From assembly GCA_032128415.1 (NCBI GenBank), contig JAQBGW010000102.1, forward strand, positions 1 to 6,671: 6,671 bases of DNA. The letters are read 5' to 3'. Source of the stretch: Ga0077527 sp032128415. Its GTDB lineage: Bacteria; Pseudomonadota; Gammaproteobacteria; Burkholderiales; SG8-41. The notes below the pieces were generated by a model. It worked only from the letters and a program-made list of their open reading frames with translations. It made no database searches and was not told the origin of the DNA. Numbering within the stretch: position 1 is the stretch's first letter; the number at the start of each line of letters is the position of its first letter. Positions 1 to 5,585 of the stretch are shown piece after piece. Position numbers and translations under genes: made by a program.

Positions 1-638
1 TTGACCATCTGCTTGGGATTGTTGCCGTGCGCGTTGTGGCAGTCGGAGCAGCTCACCTTGCCTTCCAGCACCGGATGGCGGGAGGGTTTGTTGACTTGCA
101 CGCGCTTGTCCTTGTGGCAGTTGAAACACACCTGGGGCTGCGTAAGCTTGTCGCGCACATCGTCGTGGCCGGTATGTACCTTGTGGCAGGACGAGCAAGA
201 GAGGTCCTGGCTGGCATGTACGCTCGATTTCCAATGTATGCGTTGCGGATCGCCTTGATGACAGGTCAGGCAGGCGCCATTCTGGACTTCGGGCGTCGTG
301 CCGCCTTTCTTGCTGAATACGCGCTGGGGTTTCGGGCGCTCTTTGGCGTTGGCAGGTTTATTAGCGTGGGTATCGCTCTCGCCATGGCAGCTGGTGCAGG
401 TCGGAGTGCGGCCGTCGGCGACCGTACCGTGCTTGGTCTTGCCGATGGCGAGTACCGGGACTTCCTCGCCCTCGTCGTGGCAGCGGGTGCACTTGGCGTC
501 GCCCTTCAACACCATGTCCTTGCGCGGCGCTTTCGCGGCGTCCTGTGCGAGGGCACCCTGAGAGACTATGACCAGGCCCAAGGCGATGGCCGCACTCCGC
601 AGCATGGTGATCAGTGCATGTCCTGTATTCGTCTTCAT
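1..638 (-). CDS. mtoA: MtoA/MtrA/DmsE-family multihaem cytochrome c, 3' end cut by window edge
   Basis: This is a periplasmic-side electron conduit cytochrome of the DmsE/MtrA/MtoA/PioA family. In known systems it sits inside an outer-membrane porin and carries electrons across that membrane. The reading frame is open from an ATG at 638 to the left edge (212 residues seen). Residues about 12-32 form a signal peptide ending ALAQ. Six CxxCH haem sites are visible: C50, C81, C123, C148, C171 and C197. The family normally has ten haems in about 320-350 residues, so roughly the last third lies outside. Conserved stretches such as IGKTKHG, CTSCHGES and SRHPVLEGKVSCSDCHNAHG support the DmsE/MtrA assignment. 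The start is backed by AGGGGG eight bases upstream; Met12 is an alternative. It is the third gene after mtoD-like and cymA-like, 57 nt downstream of the latter. The symbol is given from context. DmsE or MtrA would be equally valid family labels, and the direction of electron flow (Fe oxidation or reduction) cannot be read from sequence. Confidence 0.9.
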   Translation of the reverse strand, partial: MKTNTGHALITMLRSAAIALGLVIVSQGALAQDAAKAPRKDMVLKGDAKCTRCHDEGEEVPVLAIGKTKHGTVADGRTPTCTSCHGESDTHANKPANAKERPKPQRVFSKKGGTTPEVQNGACLTCHQGDPQRIHWKSSVHASQDLSCSSCHKVHTGHDDVRDKLTQPQVCFNCHKDKRVQVNKPSRHPVLEGKVSCSDCHNAHGNNPKQMV

Positions 639-672
639 CGCTGCTTCCCCCTACTGTTGACGATCGGCAAAC

Positions 673-686
673 GCCGGTATCCCGGC
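673..686. other. Small intercistronic inverted repeat
   Basis: GCCGG-TATC-CCGGC gives a perfect 5-bp stem with a 4-nt loop in the 57-nt gap between the cymA-like and mtoA-like genes. It has no T-run on the minus strand, so it is not an intrinsic terminator. It might affect mRNA stability or be chance. Confidence 0.25.
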
Positions 687-695
687 CATCTTCTG

Positions 696-1307
696 CTACT
701 TAGCTTTCAACCGTGCTGCTTTCAGTTCCTGCGGGCCGGGGCCCTCCGGCTCCGTGTGCGCGATACCGTAGTGACATTCAATGCAGGTGAGACCTTCCTT
801 GTCCGCTTTGGCGTGGCGGGCCTGCGCTTTCTCGGACTGCTTGTCCTTGCTCATGGATTCACGTTTGTGGCAATTGCGGCATTCGAGTGAGTCGGTGTCG
901 AGCATGCGTTCCCAGACTCGCTGGGCGAGCATGGAACGGTGCGACTCGAATTTTTCCTTGGTGTCGATGATGCCGCGGAAATGGCCGATCAGTTCGAAGG
1001 TTGCGCGCATTTTGCGCAGAATCAAGGGGCCCGGTTCGCGCGGGACGTGGCAGTCTGAGCACACGGCGCGCACGCCGCTGCGGTTCTTGTCGTGGATGGT
1101 GCCCTTGTACTCGGCATAGACGTTGTTCTTCATCTCGTGGCAGCCGATGCAGAACTGTTCTGTGTTGGTCCACGCGAGACCTGCGGCACCCGCGATCATC
1201 AGCACGCTGGCAATGACCAGTGCGGTAAGGGTGACGCCGGCGGTCAATGCGACCCGGGAGCAGGTCTTGCAGCGGGTTTGCAGGTTTTGCCACCATCGGC
1301 GGATCAC
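696..1307 (-). CDS. cymA: CymA-like NapC/NirT-family tetrahaem cytochrome c, inner membrane quinol/quinone oxidoreductase
   Basis: This 203-residue protein is an inner-membrane-anchored tetrahaem cytochrome that, in its family (NapC, NirT, NrfH, CymA), exchanges electrons between the quinone pool and periplasmic cytochromes. A short basic cytoplasmic tail (RRWW) precedes one transmembrane helix at about residues 19-45. Four CxxCH sites follow at C53, C83, C143 and C175. The first is CIGCHEM, the NapC/NrfH-type first-haem motif in which a nearby Met (here M59) can ligate the haem. Length is near the usual 180-210. The Lys-rich C-terminus (from about 186) is probably flexible. The start is GTG at 1307, preceded by AGGAG eight bases upstream; the gene begins 23 nt after the mtoD-like stop. 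Next to MtoA- and MtoD-like genes it most likely feeds electrons into or out of the quinone pool for extracellular electron transfer. A nitrate- or nitrite-linked NapC role is less likely because no nap or nir gene is present. Confidence 0.9.
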   Translation of the reverse strand: MIRRWWQNLQTRCKTCSRVALTAGVTLTALVIASVLMIAGAAGLAWTNTEQFCIGCHEMKNNVYAEYKGTIHDKNRSGVRAVCSDCHVPREPGPLILRKMRATFELIGHFRGIIDTKEKFESHRSMLAQRVWERMLDTDSLECRNCHKRESMSKDKQSEKAQARHAKADKEGLTCIECHYGIAHTEPEGPGPQELKAARLKAK

Positions 1308-1330
1308 GGCAGTTTCTCCTTACACCGTCG

Positions 1331-1666
1331 TCAAAGGCTCAGGATCCAGCGAATGAGATTGCGAATTTCTTTTTCATCCTTGGTCTTGGGCGTGTCGTGG
1401 GTTTCTTCCCTGCCGTCGACTTTCACCTTGGGATTGGTCGTTGCGTGCTTGTAAAGCTTGTCCTCGGCGTCGGCCTTGCCCTTGTACTTGGCGGCGATTT
1501 CCTTGTAGGACGGCGCATCCTTCTTTTTGTCGATCGAGTGGCATTTCAGGCAGCCGCTTTTTTTGGCCAGCGCCTTCGCGGCGTCAACATCGACGTCGGC
1601 GGCAAATGCAGAGGAGGTGAATAGCAGCAGTCCGCAGGCGGCAATGGAGAGAAGATTGAGTTTCAT
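1331..1666 (-). CDS. mtoD: MtoD-like small periplasmic monohaem cytochrome c
   Basis: This 111-residue protein is a small class I-type cytochrome c predicted to shuttle electrons in the periplasm between an outer-membrane multihaem cytochrome and the inner-membrane CymA-like protein. A signal peptide (residues 1-22, cleavage after SAFA) leaves a mature protein of about 89 residues. The haem site is CLKCH at C39-H43. The C-terminal helix ends IRWILSL, as in cytochromes c551/c552. The mature chain is very Lys-rich and contains no methionine. His90 falls where these cytochromes usually carry the Met ligand, so bis-His ligation is likely; His74 is the other candidate. It is the first gene of the apparent operon. 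Its ATG lacks a clear Shine-Dalgarno sequence; only a purine-rich AAAAAAGAG tract lies upstream. Two tandem Fnr-type promoters are predicted ahead of it. The name follows the Sideroxydans MtoD found with MtoA and CymA; similarity was judged by eye. Confidence 0.8.
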   Translation of the reverse strand: MKLNLLSIAACGLLLFTSSAFAADVDVDAAKALAKKSGCLKCHSIDKKKDAPSYKEIAAKYKGKADAEDKLYKHATTNPKVKVDGREETHDTPKTKDEKEIRNLIRWILSL

Positions 1667-1700
1667 GGAGAGTATTTCTCTTTTTTCTTAAGTGATATTG

Positions 1701-1713
1701 GCAGAAATTCTGC
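1701..1713. promoter_or_regulatory. 13-bp palindrome in the mtoD-like leader
   Basis: GCAGAA-A-TTCTGC is a perfect inverted repeat around one central base. It lies between the predicted transcription start (about 1744) and the mtoD-like start codon (1666). The spacing fits either a small operator or a short mRNA hairpin. No regulator is recognised for it. Confidence 0.3.
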
Positions 1714-1743
1714 TGATCATAGCTTGGCTCTACCACATTTACG

Positions 1744-1792
1744 CAAGAGCAGCATAAAAGGCTCATCGTGAGGCTATCTTGATCTATGTCAA
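1744..1792 (-). promoter_or_regulatory. Proximal Fnr-type class II promoter of the cytochrome operon
   Basis: On the minus strand TTGACATAGATCAA (1779-1792) matches the Fnr/Anr consensus TTGAT-N4-ATCAA with one change. A TATGCT hexamer lies at 1751-1756. If the box is centred at -41.5, the usual class II position, transcription starts near 1744 and the hexamer falls exactly at -12 to -7. No good sigma-70 -35 element is present where the box lies, which fits activator dependence. The leader to the mtoD-like ATG would be about 78 nt. Confidence 0.6.
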
Positions 1793-1848
1793 CAAATAGT
1801 GCAGGTGCAGCATAAGAAGCTCATTGCGAGGATACCTTGATGTATGTC
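1749..1848. repeat. Two-copy direct repeat, each copy carrying a promoter-like unit
   Basis: Copies at 1749-1790 and 1807-1848 match at 35 of 42 positions with a 58-nt period. Both begin GCAGCATAA and contain an Fnr-type box at the far end (TTGAT plus CTATGTC or GTATGTC). Read on the minus strand, each copy has box, spacer and a TATGCT hexamer in the same order and spacing, facing the mtoD-like gene. The repeat therefore looks like a duplicated promoter, not mobile DNA: there are no terminal inverted repeats and no coding capacity. Confidence 0.8.
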
Positions 1849-1850
1849 CA
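1802..1850 (-). promoter_or_regulatory. Distal, partly degenerate Fnr-type promoter of the cytochrome operon
   Basis: On the minus strand TGGACATACATCAA (1837-1850) keeps a perfect promoter-proximal ATCAA half-site and a degraded distal half. TATGCT lies at 1809-1814. The box-to-hexamer spacing equals that of the proximal unit, giving a predicted start near 1802. It may be a weaker second promoter or a decayed duplicate. Confidence 0.45.
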
Positions 1851-1905
1851 TGAATTCGCCGGCACTCCGGGAACCAGCTGCTGCGGACGCCAAGCGCAGA
1901 CATGG

Positions 1906-1954
1906 TTGATATGGATCAAAACCCGATATTCCGGACCCGATACCGTAGGCTGAC
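1906..1954 (+). promoter_or_regulatory. Perfect Fnr-type box and probable promoter of the regulator gene
   Basis: TTGATATGGATCAA at 1906-1919 is an exact TTGAT-N4-ATCAA palindrome. Centred at -41.5 it would place transcription start near 1954, and TACCGT at 1941-1946 could serve as a -10. The leader to the ATG at 1983 would be about 29 nt. This suggests that the downstream Crp/Fnr protein controls its own gene, or that a global Fnr does. Confidence 0.6.
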
Positions 1955-1982
1955 TCGTTAATAGCCAAAAAAGAGGCATTAC

Positions 1983-2678
1983 ATGATGGCTGTCGTTTCT
2001 GGTGCCAAGGAGGAGTTTGCCGGGCTGACCCTGTTCAAAGGGCTGGATGCCAAAACTCGTGGCCGGCTGGCCGGTGGTGTGACTTGTTTGACCGTGCCGC
2101 GTGGATACGTCTTGTTTCGCGAAGGCGATCGCTGTACCGGATTGCATGTTGTTATCCACGGCCAGATCAAATTGGTGCTGCGCGCCGGCAAGGGTCATGA
2201 CAAGGTATTTGATGTGATTGGTGCGGACACCAGTTTTGGTGAGTCCGCGTTGCTTCTGGATCTGCCGCACCAGGTGACGGCGGAGGCGATCATCGAATCG
2301 CAACTGGTGTTGCTTTCGCGGACGACGTTGCTCAGGGAAATCACCGCGAATGGCGAATTCGCCATGCGCGTAATCAGAGGGCTTGCGCAGCAGTCACGCC
2401 GTCGTACCCATGACCTCAAAAGCTATGTGCTGTTCTCCGGAACGCAGCGCGTTATCAGCCATCTGCTGCACGAGATCCCGGACGAGAACGGCGCATCCGG
2501 CGAGGTCGAAGTTATATTATCGACGCGGAAAGGGATCATCGCCTCGAAGCTGAACCTGACGCAGGAGCATTTCTCACGCATCCTGCACGATCTGACTTCC
2601 GCTGCATTGATCGAGGTTGACGGGCAGCGGGTACGAATTCCGGATGTCGGGCGTTTGCGTGCCAGCGCGGTGCACTAG
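1983..2678 (+). CDS. Crp/Fnr-family transcriptional regulator (no Fe-S cysteines, effector unknown)
   Basis: This 231-residue regulator has a cyclic-nucleotide-like sensor domain (about 15-125), a dimer helix (about 125-150) and a winged helix-turn-helix (about 170-225). The recognition helix reads QEHFSRILHDL; E195, S198 and R199 are the E-x-x-S-R residues that read TTGAT half-sites in Fnr, Anr and Dnr. Only two cysteines occur (C35, C51), so the Fnr 4Fe-4S cluster is absent. The Crp cAMP-binding Arg-Ser pair is replaced at about Q97-V98-T99, so cAMP is unlikely. Overall it resembles Dnr-like members, whose signal can be nitric oxide through haem, but no diagnostic haem ligand can be assigned. 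The ATG at 1983 (or the adjacent ATG at 1986) follows AAGAGG by six bases. The gene is divergent from the mtoD-like operon and shares a region with three Fnr-type boxes, so it probably controls both units. It converges on the cytochrome c gene at 2711. Confidence 0.85.
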   Translation: MMAVVSGAKEEFAGLTLFKGLDAKTRGRLAGGVTCLTVPRGYVLFREGDRCTGLHVVIHGQIKLVLRAGKGHDKVFDVIGADTSFGESALLLDLPHQVTAEAIIESQLVLLSRTTLLREITANGEFAMRVIRGLAQQSRRRTHDLKSYVLFSGTQRVISHLLHEIPDENGASGEVEVILSTRKGIIASKLNLTQEHFSRILHDLTSAALIEVDGQRVRIPDVGRLRASAVH

Positions 2679-2710
2679 GTTTTTCGCGTAACCCCTTGCG
2701 CCTGAGAGAT

Positions 2711-3196
2711 CTACGGTCGTTTCTCGGACAGTTCTTTTTGTGCCTTCCGGATTTCGATAGTCCACGACGACTTGATGTACGCCAGCACGGCCCAGATGTC
2801 CTCATCGGATAGCGTATTGGCAAACGCCGGCATATCACTTTGATAATTCGGTGGGGCGTAGCGGCCGGGGATCAGGCCGTGTTTGGTAATACCGAAAAGT
2901 ATGCTGTCAGGATGGTGCCAGGTATGCCCTGATGCATCGTGAGGCGGTGCGGGCATTCGACCATTGGCGAGGCGTGTGCGCCAGTCAGGTTGGCCTTCCA
3001 GCTTGTTGCCATGGCATGCCGCACACCGTTGCGCATAGATTGACTGCCCGTGGGCCACTTGTTGCGTATTGTTCGGATCAGCCCTTTGCGGTGGTTTTCG
3101 GTCAAACCAAAGGGCCGCAATGATCGCTGTCGCCAGTAGCGCAACGGTGATCGCGAGCAGGCTGATGCCGATTTTGTTGCGCGATTCAGGATTCAT
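2711..3196 (-). CDS. Membrane-anchored monohaem class I cytochrome c
   Basis: This 161-residue protein has one N-terminal transmembrane helix (about 10-30) that likely anchors it in the inner membrane with the haem domain in the periplasm. The haem site is CAACH (C58-H62), and SDMPAF places Met122 as the probable sixth ligand. The motif LSDEDIWAVLAYIKSSW is typical of the last helix of class I cytochromes c. Between them lies a His/Pro-rich insert (about 81-115, with MPAPPHDASGHTWHHP) that could touch metal, which is inference. It follows the copper ATPase by 46 nt on the same strand. Proteins of this type are, to my knowledge, often found beside copper-resistance genes, but its electron partner is unknown. 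No Shine-Dalgarno sequence precedes the ATG at 3196; a possible promoter just upstream would give an almost leaderless message. Its 3' end lies 32 nt from the convergent regulator gene. Confidence 0.85.
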   Translation of the reverse strand: MNPESRNKIGISLLAITVALLATAIIAALWFDRKPPQRADPNNTQQVAHGQSIYAQRCAACHGNKLEGQPDWRTRLANGRMPAPPHDASGHTWHHPDSILFGITKHGLIPGRYAPPNYQSDMPAFANTLSDEDIWAVLAYIKSSWTIEIRKAQKELSEKRP

Positions 3197-3207
3197 CGGA
3201 TAGCCAT

Positions 3208-3236
3208 GCTATATTTTTCTCGAATAAATTAGTAAA
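3208..3236 (-). promoter_or_regulatory. Possible promoter for the cytochrome c gene
   Basis: In the AT-rich 46-nt gap, TTTACT (3231-3236) and TATAGC (3208-3213) are separated by 17 bp on the minus strand, each matching the sigma-70 consensus at 4 of 6 positions. Transcription would start near 3201, about five bases before the ATG, which has no ribosome-binding site. This is only suggestive; the gene may simply be read through from the ATPase. Confidence 0.3.
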
Positions 3237-3242
3237 TAGTAT

Positions 3243-5585
3243 TCATTGCAATTTTGTTTTCCGCAACCTCAGGGCGTTGGTGACGACTGACACTGAACTC
3301 AAGGCCATCGCAGCGCCGGCGAAGATTGGAGACAGCAGCAAACCGAATACCGGGTACAGTACGCCTGCTGCCACCGGGATGCCGAGCGCGTTGTAGCCGA
3401 AGGCGAAAGCCAGATTCTGTCGGATGTTGTGCATCGTGGCGCGTGACAGCACGGCAGCGCGTGCAACGCCGCGCAGATCGCCTTTCACCAGAGTCACGCC
3501 CGCGCTTTCCATGGCGACATCGGTGCCGGTGCCCATGGCGATGCCGACATCGGCCTGGGCCAAGGCCGGTGCATCGTTGATGCCGTCGCCCGCCATGGCC
3601 ACCTTCCGTCCCTCGGCCTGCAGGCGCTTCACATGGCCGGCTTTGTCCTCGGGCAACACTTCGGCGAGCACCTCGTCAATACCGAGATTGCGCGCGACAG
3701 CTTCGGCGGTGCGGCGTGAATCGCCGGTCAGCATGACGATGCGCACGCCGGATTTTTTGAGGGTAGCAATGGCATCAGGCGTGTTTTTCTTGACCGGGTC
3801 GGCGACTGCGGCTATTCCCGCAGCGGCCCCGTCTACGCCAAGAAATACTACTGTCTTCGCATCAGCGCGCAGCTTCTCGGCCTGTTCTTCCCAGCGCAGG
3901 GTATCGATGCCGTGCTGTTTCAAAAAATCGCGGCTGCCGACAAGAATTTTTCGCCCATCGATTATTGCTTGAACCCCCAGGCCGTTGACGGCCTCGAACG
4001 AGGATGCCTTTTTCAGCGCGAGCCCGCGCGCTTTTGCGCCTTCGATAACGGCATGAGCGATGGGATGCTCAGACAATTGTTCCACGGCGGCCATCAGCGC
4101 GAGCGCTTCGTCCTCCGGGACGTCAGCCGCAGCGAAATCCGTGAGTGCCGGCTTGCCCAGCGTCAGAGTTCCGGTCTTGTCCACGACCAGGGTGTCGATG
4201 TCGCGCATGCGCTCAATGGCCTCGGCGCTGCGGAACAGAATCCCCGCACGGGCACCTTCACCCATGGCGACGGTCATCGAGATCGGTGTGGCCAGCCCGA
4301 CCGCGCAGGGGCAGGCGATGATCAACACGGCGATGGCGTTGATCAGTGCATAGGTCAGCCGGGGTTCCGGCCCCACGAACCACCAGACCAGCGCGGTCAC
4401 GACGGCGATGATCACAACGACCTGCACAAAGTAGGCCGCGATCACGTCGGCGAGCCGCTGAATCGGCGCACGAGTACGCTGCGCTTCGGCCACCATATGT
4501 ACGATTTTGGCGAGCAGCGTATCCGAGCCTACCCGCTCAGCACGGATGGTCAGAGAGCCGGTGCCATTTACAGTAGCTCCGGTCACCTTGTCCCCGGCGG
4601 TTTTGGCTACAGGAACCGGCTCGCCGGAGATCATCGATTCGTCCACCCGGCTTTTGCCCTCGAGCACGACCCCGTCAACCGGCACCTTGTCACCGGGCTT
4701 CACACGCAATCGGTCGCCGACTACTACGGAATCCATTGCAACCTGCTCTTCGGTATCGTCGTCGCGCAGGCGCCATGCCAGATTGGGGGCGAGCTGCAGC
4801 AACTGCCGGATCGCCTGGCTGGTCTGACCCATGGCGCGCATCTGCAACACGTCGCCGAGTATCACCAGAGTGACAATGACGGCGGCTGCTTCGAAATAGG
4901 TGCCGACTGCGCCGTCATGCTCACGAAAGTCTGGCGGGAACAGGTCAGGCAGGAAAATCGCTACCAGACTGAACAGATAGGCGAGTCCCACGCCCAGCCC
5001 GATCAGCGAGTACATATTGAGCGCGCGATGGACGAGCGACAGCCAGAACTTGCTCAATATTGGCCAACCCACCCACAGCACCACCGGTGTGCCCAGTACA
5101 AACTCGATCCAGCCGCGTTGCCGTGGCTGAAGGCCAAACAGATCATGGATGCCGATCATCGGCGACATCGCGAGTACCACCAGTGGGATTGACAGAGCAA
5201 CCCCGATCCAAAGTCGCCTCGTGACGTCGCGCAGCTCGGAGTCGTCCGTTTCACCGGTGCCGGCGATTGGCACCAGTGCCATACCACACTTGGGGCACGA
5301 ACCCGGCCCGTCCTGCACGATTTCCGGGTGCATGGGGCAGGTGTACTGGGCACCTTTGGCCGGAACAGCGGCCGCGGTTGGCGTGGACTTGGCGAGGTAT
5401 TTCGTCGGATCGGACTGGAACTGCTTAAGGCAATGCTCGCTGCAGAAGTGGTAAGTCACGCCCGCGTGCTCCTTTGACCCGGCAGCCGATTGTGGATCCA
5501 CCTTCATGCCACAAACAGGGTCGGTCGTCTTCACTGCGCCCACGTGATCATGGTGGTGGTCATGTTCGTGATGATCGTGTTTCAT
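3243..5585 (-). CDS. copA: Cu(+)-exporting P1B-type ATPase with His-rich tail, YHS and Cys-x2-Cys metal-binding domains
   Basis: This 780-residue inner-membrane pump is predicted to export Cu(+) from the cytoplasm by ATP hydrolysis. The N-terminus has eight His in residues 3-14, then a YHS domain (about 20-65, DPVCGM with C25, then C48 and C52), then a heavy-metal-binding domain (about 80-107, CPMHP with C83, and CPKCGM with C97 and C100). No HMA (GMTCxxC) domain is present. The catalytic parts are complete: SGEP (about 320), membrane CPC (425-427), DKTGT with phosphorylated D469, SEHP (about 505-508) and GDGIND (666-671). A late YN pair (731-732) and MALSS near 760 fit the Cu(+) class P1B-1. 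A longer frame opens at 5702, but the ATG at 5585 has GAGG eight bases upstream, begins the His-rich tail and overlaps the preceding stop as ATGA, so it is the better start. Silver could also be a substrate. Confidence 0.93.
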   Translation of the reverse strand: MKHDHHEHDHHHDHVGAVKTTDPVCGMKVDPQSAAGSKEHAGVTYHFCSEHCLKQFQSDPTKYLAKSTPTAAAVPAKGAQYTCPMHPEIVQDGPGSCPKCGMALVPIAGTGETDDSELRDVTRRLWIGVALSIPLVVLAMSPMIGIHDLFGLQPRQRGWIEFVLGTPVVLWVGWPILSKFWLSLVHRALNMYSLIGLGVGLAYLFSLVAIFLPDLFPPDFREHDGAVGTYFEAAAVIVTLVILGDVLQMRAMGQTSQAIRQLLQLAPNLAWRLRDDDTEEQVAMDSVVVGDRLRVKPGDKVPVDGVVLEGKSRVDESMISGEPVPVAKTAGDKVTGATVNGTGSLTIRAERVGSDTLLAKIVHMVAEAQRTRAPIQRLADVIAAYFVQVVVIIAVVTALVWWFVGPEPRLTYALINAIAVLIIACPCAVGLATPISMTVAMGEGARAGILFRSAEAIERMRDIDTLVVDKTGTLTLGKPALTDFAAADVPEDEALALMAAVEQLSEHPIAHAVIEGAKARGLALKKASSFEAVNGLGVQAIIDGRKILVGSRDFLKQHGIDTLRWEEQAEKLRADAKTVVFLGVDGAAAGIAAVADPVKKNTPDAIATLKKSGVRIVMLTGDSRRTAEAVARNLGIDEVLAEVLPEDKAGHVKRLQAEGRKVAMAGDGINDAPALAQADVGIAMGTGTDVAMESAGVTLVKGDLRGVARAAVLSRATMHNIRQNLAFAFGYNALGIPVAAGVLYPVFGLLLSPIFAGAAMALSSVSVVTNALRLRKTKLQ

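Noticed and set aside
27..890. Long plus-strand open frame of 287 codons
   Set aside because: It lies antisense to the mtoA- and cymA-like genes, whose haem motifs and ribosome-binding sites are clear; its translation shows no recognisable domain.
1749..1848. Direct repeats as the start of a CRISPR array or mobile-element end
   Set aside because: Only two imperfect copies with a 16-nt gap, no cas gene, no transposase and no terminal inverted repeats; the promoter explanation accounts for the conserved positions.
2686..2701. Hairpin GCGTAA-CCCC-TTGCGC between the converging regulator and cytochrome c genes
   Set aside because: A six-pair stem with one G-U pair, but no T-run follows on either strand, so it cannot be called an intrinsic terminator.
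3200..3212. Inverted repeat ATAGC-CAT-GCTAT followed by a T-rich stretch on the plus strand
   Set aside because: The stem is short and AT-rich with a 3-nt loop, and no plus-strand gene ends there.
3912..5192. Long plus-strand open frame of 426 codons
   Set aside because: It is antisense to the copper ATPase coding region; the ATPase motifs on the minus strand are intact and the plus-strand translation has low-complexity, unnatural composition.
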